64,000 bases of DNA from NCBI RefSeq assembly GCF_003987225.1, contig NZ_PIPX01000001.1:930001-994000 (forward strand), written 5' to 3'. Under the pieces are notes generated by a model, which made no database searches, had not been told where the DNA came from, and saw only the letters and a program-made list of their open reading frames with translations. A program made the translations under genes and the position numbers. This document shows positions 1 to 9,889 of the stretch, in pieces. The DNA is from Pseudidiomarina homiensis. GTDB lineage: Bacteria; Pseudomonadota; Gammaproteobacteria; Enterobacterales; Alteromonadaceae. The first letter of the stretch is position 1. Every line of letters starts with the position of its first letter.

Positions 1-392
1 ATCAACGCTACGATGTCAGGGCTTACTTGTGGGTTTACTGAAACGACAGTGGCGATAATTTGAACTTCGTTCTTGAACCCTTCAGGGAACAGCGGACGAA
101 TTGGGCGGTCGATCAAACGCGACGTTAAGGTCTCGTTTTCAGATGGACGGCCTTCACGCTTGAAGAAACCACCAGGGATTTTACCCGCAGCGTAGGTACG
201 CTCTTGGTAGTTAACTGTGAGTGGGAAAAAGTCTTGCCCTTCGTTGGCTTCTTTTTTGGCAACCACAGTCACCAAAACAGTTGTATCGTCCATGCTCGCA
301 AGCACGGCTCCGGTCGCTTGGCGCGCCATCGCACCAGTTTCTAGTGTCACTGTGTGACGACCGTATTGAAATTGCTTAGTTATTGGATTCAC
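1..392 (-). CDS. pnp: Polyribonucleotide nucleotidyltransferase (PNPase), N-terminal part
   Basis: Degrades RNA 3' to 5' by phosphorolysis and is part of the RNA degradosome in the cytoplasm. Only the first 130 codons are present because the gene runs off the window start. The visible protein begins [20 protein letters not shown] and continues with the first RNase PH domain of PNPase. I place the start at a GTG (390-392), because the conserved N-terminus begins there and an AGGAAAGG ribosome-binding site lies just upstream; no suitable ATG is available. It follows rpsO as in enterobacteria, and the intervening leader holds a long hairpin that probably serves in its autoregulation. Confidence 0.96.
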   Translation of the reverse strand, partial: MNPITKQFQYGRHTVTLETGAMARQATGAVLASMDDTTVLVTVVAKKEANEGQDFFPLTVNYQERTYAAGKIPGGFFKREGRPSENETLTSRLIDRPIRPLFPEGFKNEVQIIATVVSVNPQVSPDIVAL

Positions 393-433
393 GTTTTTTT
401 CCTTTCCTACTTTCTTCTTGATTACGTTCTTTG

Positions 434-500
434 CTATTTGCTATTTGCTGTTCGTTATCTGTTTTGATCTATCAAATAGCGAACAGCGAATAGCCAATAG
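434..500 (-). promoter_or_regulatory. Long hairpin in the pnp leader, candidate RNase III processing site
   Basis: Two 21-base arms (434-454 and 480-500) are inverted copies of each other with two mismatches, separated by a 25-base loop. They lie between the rpsO terminator and the pnp start. In E. coli a double-stranded stem at this same place is cut by RNase III, after which PNPase represses its own translation. The position and size match; the function here is inferred. The arms are built from CTATTTG-type repeats, so a dispersed intergenic repeat is an alternative. Confidence 0.6.
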
Positions 501-513
501 CGCTTTTATAAGT

Positions 514-540
514 AAAAAGGGGCCTTGCGGCCCCCTTTTT
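514..540 (-). terminator. Intrinsic terminator after rpsO
   Basis: Stem GGGGCC / GGCCCC around a four-base loop, flanked by A5 and T5 runs, 10 bases past the rpsO stop codon. Some transcription must pass it if pnp is also served by the rpsO promoter, as in E. coli. Confidence 0.85.
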
Positions 541-550
541 CGAACATTGC

Positions 551-820
551 TTAGCGACGTAAACCGAGTCGCTCAATCAGAGTCGCATAACGCTGATTGT
601 CTTTACGCTTCAGGTAGTCCAACAATTTACGACGTTGGCTTACCATGCGCAACAAACCACGACGTGAGTGATGGTCTTTTGCGTGTTCTTTAAAGTGGCC
701 CTGTAACTCGTTAATGTTATGGGTTAACAAAGCGACTTGAACTTCTGGTGAACCAGTGTCGTTTTCGCCTTGGCCATAATCTTTAACGATTTCAGCTTTT
801 TGTGCCGCAGTTAGTGACAT
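551..820 (-). CDS. rpsO: 30S ribosomal protein S15
   Basis: Primary 16S rRNA-binding protein that organises the platform of the small subunit. The 89-residue product has the full length and typical S15 sequence: the N-terminus [17 protein letters not shown], the [11 protein letters not shown] segment and the HHSRRGLL rRNA-contact segment are intact. The start is supported by an AGGAG site seven bases upstream. A strong promoter lies in the end of truB and a terminator follows, so rpsO can be transcribed as its own unit inside the larger nusA-infB operon. Confidence 0.99.
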   Translation of the reverse strand: MSLTAAQKAEIVKDYGQGENDTGSPEVQVALLTHNINELQGHFKEHAKDHHSRRGLLRMVSQRRKLLDYLKRKDNQRYATLIERLGLRR

Positions 821-887
821 AAATTACTCCTAGTAGTTAAAACAGTCAGTGCCAATCACTAATTCAGCACCGACGCGATCGCCGAGC

Positions 888-916
888 ATTATACGTACTC
901 AGCTAAATTTTAGCAA
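888..916 (-). promoter_or_regulatory. Sigma-70 promoter of rpsO
   Basis: TTGCTA at 911-916 (minus strand) and a perfect TATAAT at 888-893 are separated by 17 bases. The -35 box lies inside the last codons of truB and the rpsO start is about 70 bases downstream. Confidence 0.7.
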
Positions 917-1844
917 TGCTAAGCACCCGCTTCGGCATAATTTTATTGTCGCGCCAAAAGCCTAAACCTAACAGTTCGTGCTGGTCGGCAGTTTTCACGC
1001 GCAGAATCACATCTTCAGGTTGCGCAGTTGCGTTGACCGCTTGCGCTGGATTCCCCGCTGTGAAGCGCGGTCCATCATTAGGCTCAATAAAAACTTCAGG
1101 GATTTGTTGGATCACCGTATCGCAAGGTAACAGCAAGGCATCCAACGCGGCGAAATCACCGCTTCCGGGGTCACATTGCGCGGCACGAGCAGCGAGTTCT
1201 TCAGGGGTGACCATGGTACCCTCTACCCCTTCAATCCAAGTGCGTCGTAGCGCCTGTACGTGAGCTCCACAGCCTAAATACTGGCCCATATCGTCCACCA
1301 AGGTGCGAATATAAGTGCCCTTTGAACAAGTCACTTCAAGGGTCAACAAGTCACCTGACAGCTCAATTAGACTAATTTTATGAATGGTGATAACGCGCGA
1401 CTTGCGCGGCACATCAATGCCTTGACGCGCATAGTAATACAGTGGTCGCCCCTCATGTTTGAGGGCAGAGAACATCGACGGTGATTGCTCTTGCGCTCCA
1501 GTAAACTGCGCGATAGCCGCTGTCAGCTGTTGCTCAGTAAAGTTTATTGGCCGCTCTTCAACTACCTCGCCTTCAGCGTCACTGGTACTCGTGCGCTGCC
1601 CCAACTTTGCCGTGACCACATAGGTTTTGTCAGCTTCTAAGGCAAAATGAGAGAGTTTAGTCGCTTCACCAAAGCACAGTGGCAAAACGCCGGTTGCCAA
1701 TGGGTCCAGCGCCCCAGTATGGCCACCTTTACGGGCATCAAAAAAACGCCGCACCTGTTGTAGTGCGGCGTTTGAGGTAAGTTCCAGAGGCTTATCTAAG
1801 ACAATCACGCCGCTAATTTCGCGACCCGATTTACGTCGTCCCAT
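903..1844 (-). CDS. truB: tRNA pseudouridine(55) synthase TruB
   Basis: Converts U55 of the T-loop of nearly all tRNAs to pseudouridine. The 313-residue protein carries the family signature GGHTGALDPLATG with the catalytic aspartate at D47, followed by the TruB fold and a C-terminal PUA-like region. The ATG shares one base with the stop codon of rbfA (TAATG), so the two are translationally coupled. The length agrees with the E. coli enzyme. Confidence 0.98.
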   Translation of the reverse strand: MGRRKSGREISGVIVLDKPLELTSNAALQQVRRFFDARKGGHTGALDPLATGVLPLCFGEATKLSHFALEADKTYVVTAKLGQRTSTSDAEGEVVEERPINFTEQQLTAAIAQFTGAQEQSPSMFSALKHEGRPLYYYARQGIDVPRKSRVITIHKISLIELSGDLLTLEVTCSKGTYIRTLVDDMGQYLGCGAHVQALRRTWIEGVEGTMVTPEELAARAAQCDPGSGDFAALDALLLPCDTVIQQIPEVFIEPNDGPRFTAGNPAQAVNATAQPEDVILRVKTADQHELLGLGFWRDNKIMPKRVLSIAKI

Positions 1845-2239
1845 TAGTCGTCTCCGTGCTCATCCTTAGAGTGCGTGCGTTCTTCGTCACGACGGATCGC
1901 GTCATCAACCAAACGTGACATACGAATACCTTCGTTCAACGACGGATCATGTACAAAACGCAATTCTGGCGTTATCCGCGCACGTACACGCTTACCCAAC
2001 AATGAACGGACAAAGCCTGAGGCGTCGTTAAGCACCTTCAGACCTTGCTTCACTTGCTGGTCATCGTCTTGTAAGAAGGTAACGAAGACTTTGGCATAGG
2101 CCAAATCGCGCGAGACTTCCACTGCTGACACCGTCACCATGGATACCCGCGGATCTTTGATTTCACGTTGCAGTATCAGCGCTATTTCACGCTGATACTG
2201 CTGACCGACCCGTTCTGTACGACTATAGTCTTTCGCCAT
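1844..2239 (-). CDS. rbfA: 30S ribosome-binding factor RbfA
   Basis: Late-acting 30S maturation factor that binds near the 5' end of 16S rRNA and helps cold adaptation. The 131-residue protein begins [14 protein letters not shown] and has the KH-like core segments [14 protein letters not shown] and [11 protein letters not shown]. It starts five bases after infB with no clear ribosome-binding site, so translation is probably coupled to infB. Confidence 0.97.
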   Translation of the reverse strand: MAKDYSRTERVGQQYQREIALILQREIKDPRVSMVTVSAVEVSRDLAYAKVFVTFLQDDDQQVKQGLKVLNDASGFVRSLLGKRVRARITPELRFVHDPSLNEGIRMSRLVDDAIRRDEERTHSKDEHGDD

Positions 2240-2244
2240 AAGGG

Positions 2245-4911
2245 TTATAGACTCCGTTCGACTTGGACGGTTTCGAAGACCTCAATTTGGTCACCAACTT
2301 TAACGTCGTTATAGTTCTTCACGCCGATACCGCATTCCATGCCGTTACGTACTTCCTGCACATCGTCTTTGAAGCGACGTAGTGACTCAAGTTCACCTTC
2401 ATAGATCACCACGTTGTCACGCAATACGCGGATAGGCGCAGAGCGCTTCACGATACCTTCGGTGACCATACAGCCGGCAATTGCCCCAATCTTCGGCGAC
2501 TTGAACACGTCACGAACTTCGGCCAAACCAATGATCTGTTGCTTGAACTCAGGTGCAAGCATGCCGCCCATGGCTTGTTTCACTTCGTCAATCAGGTCAT
2601 AAATGACACTGTAATAACGCAGGTCCACACTTTCTTGCTCAATGACTTTCTTCGCTGAAGCATCGGCACGAACGTTAAAGCCCACCACGATAGCATTTGA
2701 AGCACTGGCAAGTGACGCATCAGTTTCAGTGATACCGCCAACGCCGCTACCAATGATATTGACTTTCACTTCATCAGTAGAGAGTTTCTGCAACGAATCT
2801 GCAATGGCTTCCAAAGAACCTTGTACGTCTGATTTCAGAACGATATTAAGTTCCTGTACGTCGCCTTCTTGCATGTTCGCAAACATGTTTTCCAGCTTCG
2901 CTTTCTGCTGTTTCGCAAGCTTCACGTCACGGTATTTACCTTGACGATAATTCGCAACTTCACGAGCTTTACGCTCGTCTCGTACAACTGTTGCTTCATC
3001 ACCAGCTTGTGGCACGCCAGACAGACCTAGAATCTCGACTGGAATCGAAGGGCCAGCTTCTTTGATTTCACGGCCAAGTTCGTCGCGCATCGCTCGGATA
3101 CGACCATATTCAAGGCCACAAAGAACGATATCGCCTTGGCGTAAGGTACCTTCTTGAACCAAGATAGACGCTACTGGGCCACGACCTTTATCAAGGCGTG
3201 ATTCAATTACGATACCGTGCGCCATACCATCAGATACAGCTTGTAAATCAAGTACTTCGGCTTGCAACAACAAGGCTTCAAGTAACTCGTCGATACCTTG
3301 ACCGCTGTGTGCAGACACTGGCACAAACTGTACGTCACCACCCCAGTCTTCAGGGATAACATCACGCTGAGCAAGTTCATTCTTCACGCGATCTGGATCT
3401 GCTTCCGGCTTATCCATCTTGTTCACGGCTACCACAATCGGCACGCCAGCAGCTTTCGCGTGCTGAATCGCTTCAATGGTCTGCGGCATTACGCCGTCAT
3501 CCGCTGCAACGACAAGAATAACGATATCCGTTGCACTGGCACCACGAGCACGCATTGAAGTAAACGCTGCGTGACCTGGAGTATCCAAGAAGGTGATCAT
3601 GCCATGGCCGGTTTCAACGTGGTAAGCACCAATATGCTGCGTAATACCACCGGCTTCGCCTGAAGCGACTTTAGCTTTACGAATGTAATCCAGCAGTGAG
3701 GTTTTACCGTGGTCAACGTGACCCATAACGGTAACGACAGGTGCGCGTGGCGCTTTCGCCTTTTCTTCACCTTCGTTACGTTCAGCAAGTACTTCTTGCT
3801 CGAGCGCATTATCGCTCACCAACTGAACCTTGTGACCCATCTCTTCAACAACAAGCGATGCTGTTTCTTGGTCAAGGACTTGGTTAATGGTAACCATCTC
3901 GCCCATTTTCATCATGGTCTTGATGACTTCGCTCGCTTTTACTGCCATACGGTTAGCAAGCTCACCTACGGTGATGGTTTCGCCAAGCTTCACTTCACGT
4001 TCAACTGGTGCTGCAGGCTTATTAAAGGCTTGCTGTAGAGTTGAACGCTTCGAGCCCTTACGACGTTTTTCACGACGTGGAGCTTCATCACGCTCATCAT
4101 CTTTCGCACGACGCTTCGACTTTTTACGATTACGACGCTCTTCATCGACGTCCTGCTCGTCTTCCGCTTCCTGTGCATACTGAGAGGTGGTGAAGTGAAC
4201 GTCTTCTTGCTCAGCTTGCTTACGCTTGGCTTCTTCTTCTTGCCAACGTGCTTCATTTTCTTCAGCAAGTTTACGCGCTTCTTCAGCTTGACGTGCCGCT
4301 TCAGCCTCAGCTTTTTTGCGAGCTTCTTCTTCTTGCGCCTTACGTAATTTTTCAGCTTCAGCTTTCGCTTCGTCTGCTTTCTTACGCTCTTCTGGCGTCA
4401 TCGCAGCACGCTTTTCAGCTTCAGCTTTCGCTTTAGCTTTTTCTTTCTCTTTGCGCGCAGCTTCTTGTTTGGCCTTCTCTTCCGCTGCTTTCTGCTCAGC
4501 TTTAGCTTTGGCTTCTGCCGCAGCTTTCGCCTCTTCTTCTTTGCGTTTTGCTTCAGCAGCCAAACGTTCCTGCTCAGCTTTTTCTTGCTCAGCTTTTTGC
4601 TCTTCTTCGAGCGCAGAACGCTTCACATACGTACGCTTCTTCCGCACCTCAACTTGCACAGACTTACTACGCGGACCGCCGCCAATGCTAAGCGTACTCT
4701 TCTCTTTCCGCTTCAACGTCATTTTGCTCGGCTCTTGCGGGCCTTTGCCGCCATGTTGCTTGTTAAGGTGCGCCAACAGCGCTTGTTTTTCGTCTTCAGT
4801 TACCGAATCGCCAGCTGACTTTTTCATGCCAGCTTCAGCAAATTGGGTCACCAAACGATCAACTGTCGTACCTACATCTTCAGCTAGTTTATCCAGCGTT
4901 ACTTCTTCCAT
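2245..4911 (-). CDS. infB: Translation initiation factor IF-2
   Basis: GTPase that places initiator tRNA on the 30S subunit and promotes subunit joining. The 888-residue protein has an N-terminal IF2-N motif (about 1-55), a long charged Lys/Glu/Ala-rich linker (about 85-290), a second IF2-N motif, then the G domain with GHVDHGKTS at 397-405, DTPGH and NKMD, and the C-terminal beta-barrel domains. It sits between nusA and rbfA as in enterobacteria. The repetitive linker makes the opposite strand look falsely open, and it is the least conserved part of the family. Confidence 0.99.
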   Translation of the reverse strand: MEEVTLDKLAEDVGTTVDRLVTQFAEAGMKKSAGDSVTEDEKQALLAHLNKQHGGKGPQEPSKMTLKRKEKSTLSIGGGPRSKSVQVEVRKKRTYVKRSALEEEQKAEQEKAEQERLAAEAKRKEEEAKAAAEAKAKAEQKAAEEKAKQEAARKEKEKAKAKAEAEKRAAMTPEERKKADEAKAEAEKLRKAQEEEARKKAEAEAARQAEEARKLAEENEARWQEEEAKRKQAEQEDVHFTTSQYAQEAEDEQDVDEERRNRKKSKRRAKDDERDEAPRREKRRKGSKRSTLQQAFNKPAAPVEREVKLGETITVGELANRMAVKASEVIKTMMKMGEMVTINQVLDQETASLVVEEMGHKVQLVSDNALEQEVLAERNEGEEKAKAPRAPVVTVMGHVDHGKTSLLDYIRKAKVASGEAGGITQHIGAYHVETGHGMITFLDTPGHAAFTSMRARGASATDIVILVVAADDGVMPQTIEAIQHAKAAGVPIVVAVNKMDKPEADPDRVKNELAQRDVIPEDWGGDVQFVPVSAHSGQGIDELLEALLLQAEVLDLQAVSDGMAHGIVIESRLDKGRGPVASILVQEGTLRQGDIVLCGLEYGRIRAMRDELGREIKEAGPSIPVEILGLSGVPQAGDEATVVRDERKAREVANYRQGKYRDVKLAKQQKAKLENMFANMQEGDVQELNIVLKSDVQGSLEAIADSLQKLSTDEVKVNIIGSGVGGITETDASLASASNAIVVGFNVRADASAKKVIEQESVDLRYYSVIYDLIDEVKQAMGGMLAPEFKQQIIGLAEVRDVFKSPKIGAIAGCMVTEGIVKRSAPIRVLRDNVVIYEGELESLRRFKDDVQEVRNGMECGIGVKNYNDVKVGDQIEVFETVQVERSL

Positions 4912-4934
4912 AGTCCGTCGTACCCCCGTTGATC

Positions 4935-6434
4935 TTATTCTTCGTCACCGAACCAGCAAATATTACGCGCTTGCATAATCAGCTCACCAGCTCGTTGTTC
5001 GGTTAACTCTTCAATTTCAGCAAGATCATCAATACCTTGCTCAGCCAGATCTTCAAGGGTAATGATCCCTTTGCTGGCAAACACATACGCCAAATGACGA
5101 TCCAAACCTTCTAAGTTCAAGAGGGTCTCGTCTGGCTCTGCGCTTTCAAGTGATTCTTCATCTTTCAGTGCTTTCGTTGTTAACACTGCACGTGCACGAT
5201 TACGAAGTTCGTCAACGATATCTTCGTCCATGCCTTCGATAGCTAATAACTCGTCCATTGGTACATAAGCGATTTCTTCAAGTGTTGAGAAACCTTCATC
5301 AACCAATACCGCGGCGAAATCTTCATCGATAGCGAGATGCTTAGTAAACAAATCAAGCAAACGCTGCGCTTCTGCTTCGTTCTTCTCGGTAAACTCTTCT
5401 TCAGACATCACGTTAAGCTGCCAGCCAGTCAGCTGACTCGCCAAGCGTACGTTTTGTCCAGCTTTACCAATCGCTTGAGCTAAATTACCTTCTTCTACGG
5501 CGATATCCATGGTGTGCGCATCTTCGTCCACAACAATCGACGCTACTTCAGCAGGCGCCATCGCGTTGATCACGAATTGTGCTGGGTTATCGTCCCACAA
5601 GACGATGTCAACACGCTCACCACCAAGCTCACCAGAAACAGCTTGCACTCGCGCACCACGCATACCTACACAGGCACCGACGGGGTCAATACGGCGATCG
5701 TTACTCTTCACCGCAATTTTAGCTCGTGAACCTGGATCGCGGGCTGCGCCACGGATCTCGATCATCTCTTCGCCAATCTCTGGAACTTCGATGCGGAATA
5801 ATTCCACTAAGAAGTCAGGATGCGTGCGGCTCACAAACAACTGCGCGCCACGCGCTTCAGGACGAACATCGTAAAGCAAACCACGAACACGGTCGCCTAC
5901 GCGCACCGACTCTCGCGGTAACATCTCTTCACGATAAATCATCGCTTCGGCATTATTGCCAAGGTCGAGTAGCACGTGTTCACGGTTCGCGCGCTTCACG
6001 ATACCGCTGACAAGCTCACCCACTTGGTCTTTGTATTCATCAACCACTTTCGCGCGCTCAGCTTCACGTACCTTTTGCACGATAACCTGTTTCGCAGTTT
6101 GCGTCGTTATGCGGTCAAACTGAATCGAGTCGATTTGCTCTTCGACATAATCGCCAGCTTCTACCGACGCATCTTCATACTGTGCCGCAGCCAAACTAAT
6201 CTCGCGATAAGGATGCTCAAGCGGCTGCTCAGTGTCGTCGACCACTAACCAGCGACGGAACGTGTCAAAATCACCGGTAGTACGGTCAATACTGACGCGT
6301 ACGTCGATATCACCGTCATATTTTTTCTTGGTTGCATGTGCCAGCGCAGACTCTAGCGCTTCAAAGATCTTGTCTTTCGACACGTCTTTTTCATTCGAAA
6401 CAGCTTCTGCAACTAATAAAATCTCTTTTGCCAT
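4935..6434 (-). CDS. nusA: Transcription termination/antitermination protein NusA
   Basis: Binds RNA polymerase and nascent RNA and modulates pausing, intrinsic termination and antitermination. The 499-residue product has the N-terminal RNAP-binding domain (from [16 protein letters not shown]), an S1 domain, two KH domains ([12 protein letters not shown] and [15 protein letters not shown] segments) and two acidic C-terminal repeats, the full gammaproteobacterial form. I chose the ATG at 6434 rather than one seven codons upstream, because family members begin MAKEI and a GAGG site precedes it. Confidence 0.98.
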   Translation of the reverse strand: MAKEILLVAEAVSNEKDVSKDKIFEALESALAHATKKKYDGDIDVRVSIDRTTGDFDTFRRWLVVDDTEQPLEHPYREISLAAAQYEDASVEAGDYVEEQIDSIQFDRITTQTAKQVIVQKVREAERAKVVDEYKDQVGELVSGIVKRANREHVLLDLGNNAEAMIYREEMLPRESVRVGDRVRGLLYDVRPEARGAQLFVSRTHPDFLVELFRIEVPEIGEEMIEIRGAARDPGSRAKIAVKSNDRRIDPVGACVGMRGARVQAVSGELGGERVDIVLWDDNPAQFVINAMAPAEVASIVVDEDAHTMDIAVEEGNLAQAIGKAGQNVRLASQLTGWQLNVMSEEEFTEKNEAEAQRLLDLFTKHLAIDEDFAAVLVDEGFSTLEEIAYVPMDELLAIEGMDEDIVDELRNRARAVLTTKALKDEESLESAEPDETLLNLEGLDRHLAYVFASKGIITLEDLAEQGIDDLAEIEELTEQRAGELIMQARNICWFGDEE

Positions 6435-6458
6435 TATCTTGCCTCGCCTGCGCAATCC

Positions 6459-6917
6459 TTAGTTAAACTGAGGAACTAAATGAGCTTTTTTAACTGTTGA
6501 GTAGCTAACCTTCAGTGGTTCACCATCAACTTCGAATTCAACCTGGTCGCCATCAATTGCTTTGATCACGCCCTTAAATTTGCGTTTGTTTTGCTGAGCC
6601 ATGGTCAGCTCTACCGCCGCTGTTTCGCCCAGATAGTCTTGCATTTGTGCCGCACTAAAGAACGGTCGCTCCATACCGGGCGACGAAACTTCTAAGTAAT
6701 ACTCACTTGAGATTGGATCTTCAACATCCAATAACGCGCTTACTTGATGGCTTACATCGGCACAGTCATCAACACTAATACCGTTTTCATCATCAATATA
6801 AACGCGCAGAGTTGAGTGCTTGCCAGCGCGAACAAATTCCACACCCCATAACTCAAACCCTAGCGCCGCCACTGCAGGCTCTAGCATCTCGACTAAGCGT
6901 TCTTCAATACGTGCCAA
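6459..6917 (-). CDS. rimP: Ribosome maturation factor RimP
   Basis: Needed for 30S assembly. The product resembles E. coli RimP, with the segments ALGFELWGVEFVRAG, LRVYIDDENGI and VSSPGMERPFF. An upstream extension in the same frame is not RimP-like and would run through a terminator hairpin. A TTG codon at about 6917 is preceded by CAGGAG eight bases upstream and gives the usual family N-terminus (ARIEERLVEML) and a length of 152 residues, so I take TTG as the start. First protein gene of the rimP-nusA-infB group. Confidence 0.9.
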   Translation of the reverse strand: MARIEERLVEMLEPAVAALGFELWGVEFVRAGKHSTLRVYIDDENGISVDDCADVSHQVSALLDVEDPISSEYYLEVSSPGMERPFFSAAQMQDYLGETAAVELTMAQQNKRKFKGVIKAIDGDQVEFEVDGEPLKVSYSTVKKAHLVPQFN

Positions 6918-6937
6918 ATTCTTGAACTCCTGAAACA

Positions 6938-6959
6938 AAAAAAGGGCGTAAACGCCCAG
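6938..6959 (-). terminator. Intrinsic terminator abutting the rimP ribosome-binding site
   Basis: On the minus strand a GGGCG / CGCCC stem with a TTTA loop is followed by seven T, and the T-run ends only a few bases before the rimP CAGGAG. Transcripts from tRNA-fMet must read through it to express rimP-nusA-infB, so it may act as an attenuator. Confidence 0.65.
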
Positions 6960-7024
6960 TGTTAGTGCTGCCAATTCGACCGCTAGTTCCTAGCCGTACC
7001 GCATTGCAGCAGAGGTCACATAGT

Positions 7025-7053
7025 AAAAAGCCCCGAACTGCTGCGGGGCTTTT
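7025..7053 (-). terminator. Intrinsic terminator after tRNA-fMet
   Basis: AAAAAGCCCCG and CGGGGCTTTT flank an eight-base loop, about 25 bases past the tRNA 3' end. It is the first of two terminators between the tRNA and rimP. Confidence 0.75.
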
Positions 7054-7076
7054 AAAACACTGGACCCTTTGTTAAA

Positions 7077-7153
<77 letters not shown>

Positions 7154-7219
7154 TCCGAAAACGTGTCCATATTATAAGGATTCCCGAAGGAAACGCAACC
7201 AACATTCAGTTGCTCTATT

Positions 7220-7304
7220 TGGTGCGGATGGCGGGACTTGAACCCGCACGCCCGAAAGCACTACCCCCTCAAGATAGCGTGTCTACCAATTCCACCACAT
7301 CCGC
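7220..7304 (-). tRNA. leuU: tRNA-Leu (GAG)
   Basis: An 85-base class II tRNA with a long variable arm, anticodon loop TTGAGGG (anticodon GAG) and encoded CCA. It begins 13 bases past the secG stop codon, the same secG-leuU-metY order as in E. coli, so it is probably processed from the secG transcript. Confidence 0.96.
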
Positions 7305-7317
7305 AAAAAACAGTTAC

Positions 7318-7665
7318 TTAGTTTGACTCAGGTACGTCGCTTGAAGAGTTAGGAACTTCTTCGTCAGACGCTGGAACTTCGTTCATGCTTGGTGCTGGCG
7401 TTTCGATAGTTTCGAACTCGCTTTCAACATCACCATTACCTGAAGAAAGATTACCTAGAACCAGACTTAATACAAAAAAGATAATCGCTACGACGGCTGT
7501 AGTACGGGTCAAAAAGTTACCTGAACCGCCTGAGCCAAATACCGTATTTGATGAACCAGCACCAAAAGACGCACCCATGTCGGCACCTTTGCCCTGCTGA
7601 ATCATGATAAAACCGATCAGCACGATGGCTACGATAAGATACGCAATCAATAAAAATTCGTACAT
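7318..7665 (-). CDS. secG: Preprotein translocase subunit SecG
   Basis: Small inner-membrane subunit of the SecYEG channel. The 115-residue product starts MYEFLLIAYLIVAIVLIGF and has two hydrophobic helices flanking the conserved QQGKGADMGASFGAGSS loop, then a Ser/Glu-rich tail. The ATG at 7665 is chosen over an upstream in-frame codon because GGAG precedes it and family members begin at this helix. It starts two bases after the tpiA stop. Confidence 0.97.
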   Translation of the reverse strand: MYEFLLIAYLIVAIVLIGFIMIQQGKGADMGASFGAGSSNTVFGSGGSGNFLTRTTAVVAIIFFVLSLVLGNLSSGNGDVESEFETIETPAPSMNEVPASDEEVPNSSSDVPESN

Positions 7666-7667
7666 AG

Positions 7668-8444
7668 TTAACTTCTCCGGGCTTGCGCTGCGCGACAAAT
7701 AGCAAGGAACGCTTCTGGTTCAAGACTTGCGCCGCCGATCAAGCCGCCATCAATATCTGCTTCTGCAAACAAAGTTTCGGCATTCTCTGCCTTTACGCTA
7801 CCACCATACAGAAGTGGTACGCTCGTGCCCGCAACATCATACTTCTGTTGCAGCCACTGTCGAATAAATGCGTGAACTTCCTGTGCTTGCGCCGGGCTAG
7901 CTGTTTTACCAGTACCAATAGCCCAAACGGGTTCGTAAGCAACAACCACCTGCGCCATTTGCGCACTACTTACGTTTTGCAAGGCACTTTCTAGCTGCGC
8001 TTGCACGACCTGCATGGTCTGTTCCGCTTCACGTTCCTGCTCGCTTTCGCCGACACAGAGAACGACTTTAAATTTCGTCTCGGAAGCACTTAACGCTGCA
8101 GCAACTTTCGCCTGAATCCGCTGTTCAGTATCGCCATAGAACTGTCGACGTTCTGAATGTCCAACGAGCACGTATTCAGCACCGGCTTCAGCGACAAGAT
8201 CTAAGCTATGCTCACCAGTGTGCGCGCCTGCAGCATTTTCGTTGACGTCTTGCGCACCAAGGTGCACTTGGTCATAAAACACTTCACTTTGCCACGCCGC
8301 AAGTAACACTGCTGGAGGACATACCGCGACAGTCACGTCAGCTAACACTTCCGGCGCATCGCGCAAGGTCTTTGCCAACTGCTTCACTAGATGGCGTGAG
8401 CCATTCATTTTCCAGTTAGCGATAACTAACGATTGCCGTTGCAT
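7668..8444 (-). CDS. tpiA: Triosephosphate isomerase
   Basis: Interconverts dihydroxyacetone phosphate and glyceraldehyde 3-phosphate in glycolysis. The 258-residue TIM barrel shows ANWKMNGS near the N-terminus, the catalytic histidine in VLVGHSERR, the catalytic glutamate in AYEPVWAIGTGK and the phosphate loop LLYGGSVKAEN. Its position between glmM and secG is the arrangement of Pseudomonas-type gammaproteobacteria rather than E. coli. Confidence 0.98.
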   Translation of the reverse strand: MQRQSLVIANWKMNGSRHLVKQLAKTLRDAPEVLADVTVAVCPPAVLLAAWQSEVFYDQVHLGAQDVNENAAGAHTGEHSLDLVAEAGAEYVLVGHSERRQFYGDTEQRIQAKVAAALSASETKFKVVLCVGESEQEREAEQTMQVVQAQLESALQNVSSAQMAQVVVAYEPVWAIGTGKTASPAQAQEVHAFIRQWLQQKYDVAGTSVPLLYGGSVKAENAETLFAEADIDGGLIGGASLEPEAFLAICRAAQARRS

Positions 8445-8548
8445 AGTTGCCTCTTGGTCTTAAGTTGCTACCTCAAGAGCGGCGAGATATTACATAACCT
8501 GCCGCTAACTTACAAGTACTGAATTCGATAAATCAGCGAGACTGCTTA

Positions 8549-9889
8549 TTAATTCGCCGCCGCCTCAACTTCGCCAGCAATTTGTTGCGCGAAGGACTTG
8601 GTGATCTGTTCATCACGGCCTTCAACCATTACACGAATCAAGGGTTCTGTACCTGACTTGCGTAACAATACTCGGCCCTCATCGCCCAAGCGTTCTTCCA
8701 CGTCTTTTACCGCGGCTTTGACCGCTTCATCGCTGAGTGGATCGGAACCGGCTTTGAAGCGGACGTTAATCAACGTTTGCGGGTACTTTTCAAACCCTTT
8801 CATTAACTCTGCCAAGCTGCACTGCTCTCGTTGCATCGCAGTAAGCACTTGTAACCCAGCAATAATACCGTCACCAGTGCTATGAAATTGACGATTGATG
8901 ATATGGCCAGAATTCTCACCGCCAATTTTCCAATCGCGTTTCACTAATTCTTCCATCACATAGCGGTCGCCAACTTTGGCACGCACAAACGGAATATTCC
9001 GCTCAGCAAAAAATTTCTCGAGGGCAAAGTTCGACATCAATGTGCCAACGATACCACCTTGTAAAAGGCCATCTTGTTGGGCCGCACGAGCAAGAATGTA
9101 AATAACATCGTCACCGTCGATGATGCGTCCTTCGGCTGTGACCATCATCAAACGGTCACCGTCGCCATCCAAGGCGAAACCGAGATCAGCTTTGTGCTCT
9201 TTGACTGCCGCTTGCAACGCAGCCAGATCCGTTGCACCACAGTTTGCATTGATATTCACGCCATTTGGCGCAGTACCAATTTCAATCACTTGTGCACCAA
9301 GTTCACGCAAAACGTCTGGAGCGATGTGGTAAGTGGCGCCATGGGCACAGTCCACCACGATAGTTAATCCGGTGAGCGACAGTTCACTCGGAAACGCACT
9401 TTTACAAAACTCAATATAGCGCCCAGGAGCGTCGTCGATACGACTAGCGCGCCCCATTTGTTCGGACGGCACACAGACCAACTCTTGGTCTAATAAACGT
9501 TCAATCTCACTTTCCACCGCATCAGGCAGCTTACTTCCCGAATCAGAGAAAAACTTAATACCGTTGTCGTAATAAGGGTTATGCGAAGCGCTAATCACAA
9601 TGCCAGCAGCCGCACGAAAATTACGCGTTAAATACGCCACCGCGGGGGTTGGCATCGGCCCAAGAAATTCAACACTCACACCAGCAGAGAGCAATCCTGC
9701 CTCAAGCGCAGACTCGAGCATATAACCCGACAACCGCGTGTCTTTACCCACCAAAACGCGTTGATTGCCAGACTTCGACAATACAGTTCCTGCCGCCCAA
9801 CCTAATTTAACGGCAAAATCCGGAGTAATAGGAAAGTCACCGACACGTCCGCGGACGCCATCAGTGCCAAAATACTTACGTTGACTCAA
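8549..9889 (-). CDS. glmM: Phosphoglucosamine mutase
   Basis: Converts glucosamine 6-phosphate to glucosamine 1-phosphate, feeding UDP-GlcNAc for peptidoglycan and LPS. The 446-residue protein has the GTDGVRG start motif, the phosphoserine loop ISASHNP with the active serine at S102, a metal-binding DGDGDR loop and the C-terminal [12 protein letters not shown] phosphate-binding loop. It overlaps the end of folP by four bases. Confidence 0.99.
   Translation of the reverse strand: MSQRKYFGTDGVRGRVGDFPITPDFAVKLGWAAGTVLSKSGNQRVLVGKDTRLSGYMLESALEAGLLSAGVSVEFLGPMPTPAVAYLTRNFRAAAGIVISASHNPYYDNGIKFFSDSGSKLPDAVESEIERLLDQELVCVPSEQMGRASRIDDAPGRYIEFCKSAFPSELSLTGLTIVVDCAHGATYHIAPDVLRELGAQVIEIGTAPNGVNINANCGATDLAALQAAVKEHKADLGFALDGDGDRLMMVTAEGRIIDGDDVIYILARAAQQDGLLQGGIVGTLMSNFALEKFFAERNIPFVRAKVGDRYVMEELVKRDWKIGGENSGHIINRQFHSTGDGIIAGLQVLTAMQREQCSLAELMKGFEKYPQTLINVRFKAGSDPLSDEAVKAAVKDVEERLGDEGRVLLRKSGTEPLIRVMVEGRDEQITKSFAQQIAGEVEAAAN

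Noticed and set aside
418-693. Plus-strand frame across the rpsO-pnp leader and rpsO
   Set aside because: It is antisense to the rpsO gene and terminator, with no similarity to any protein; the hairpin repeats create it.
4316-4978. Long Ser/Ala/Phe-rich open frame on the plus strand over the start of infB
   Set aside because: It mirrors the Lys/Glu/Ala-rich IF-2 linker on the other strand, has low-complexity composition and no ribosome-binding site.
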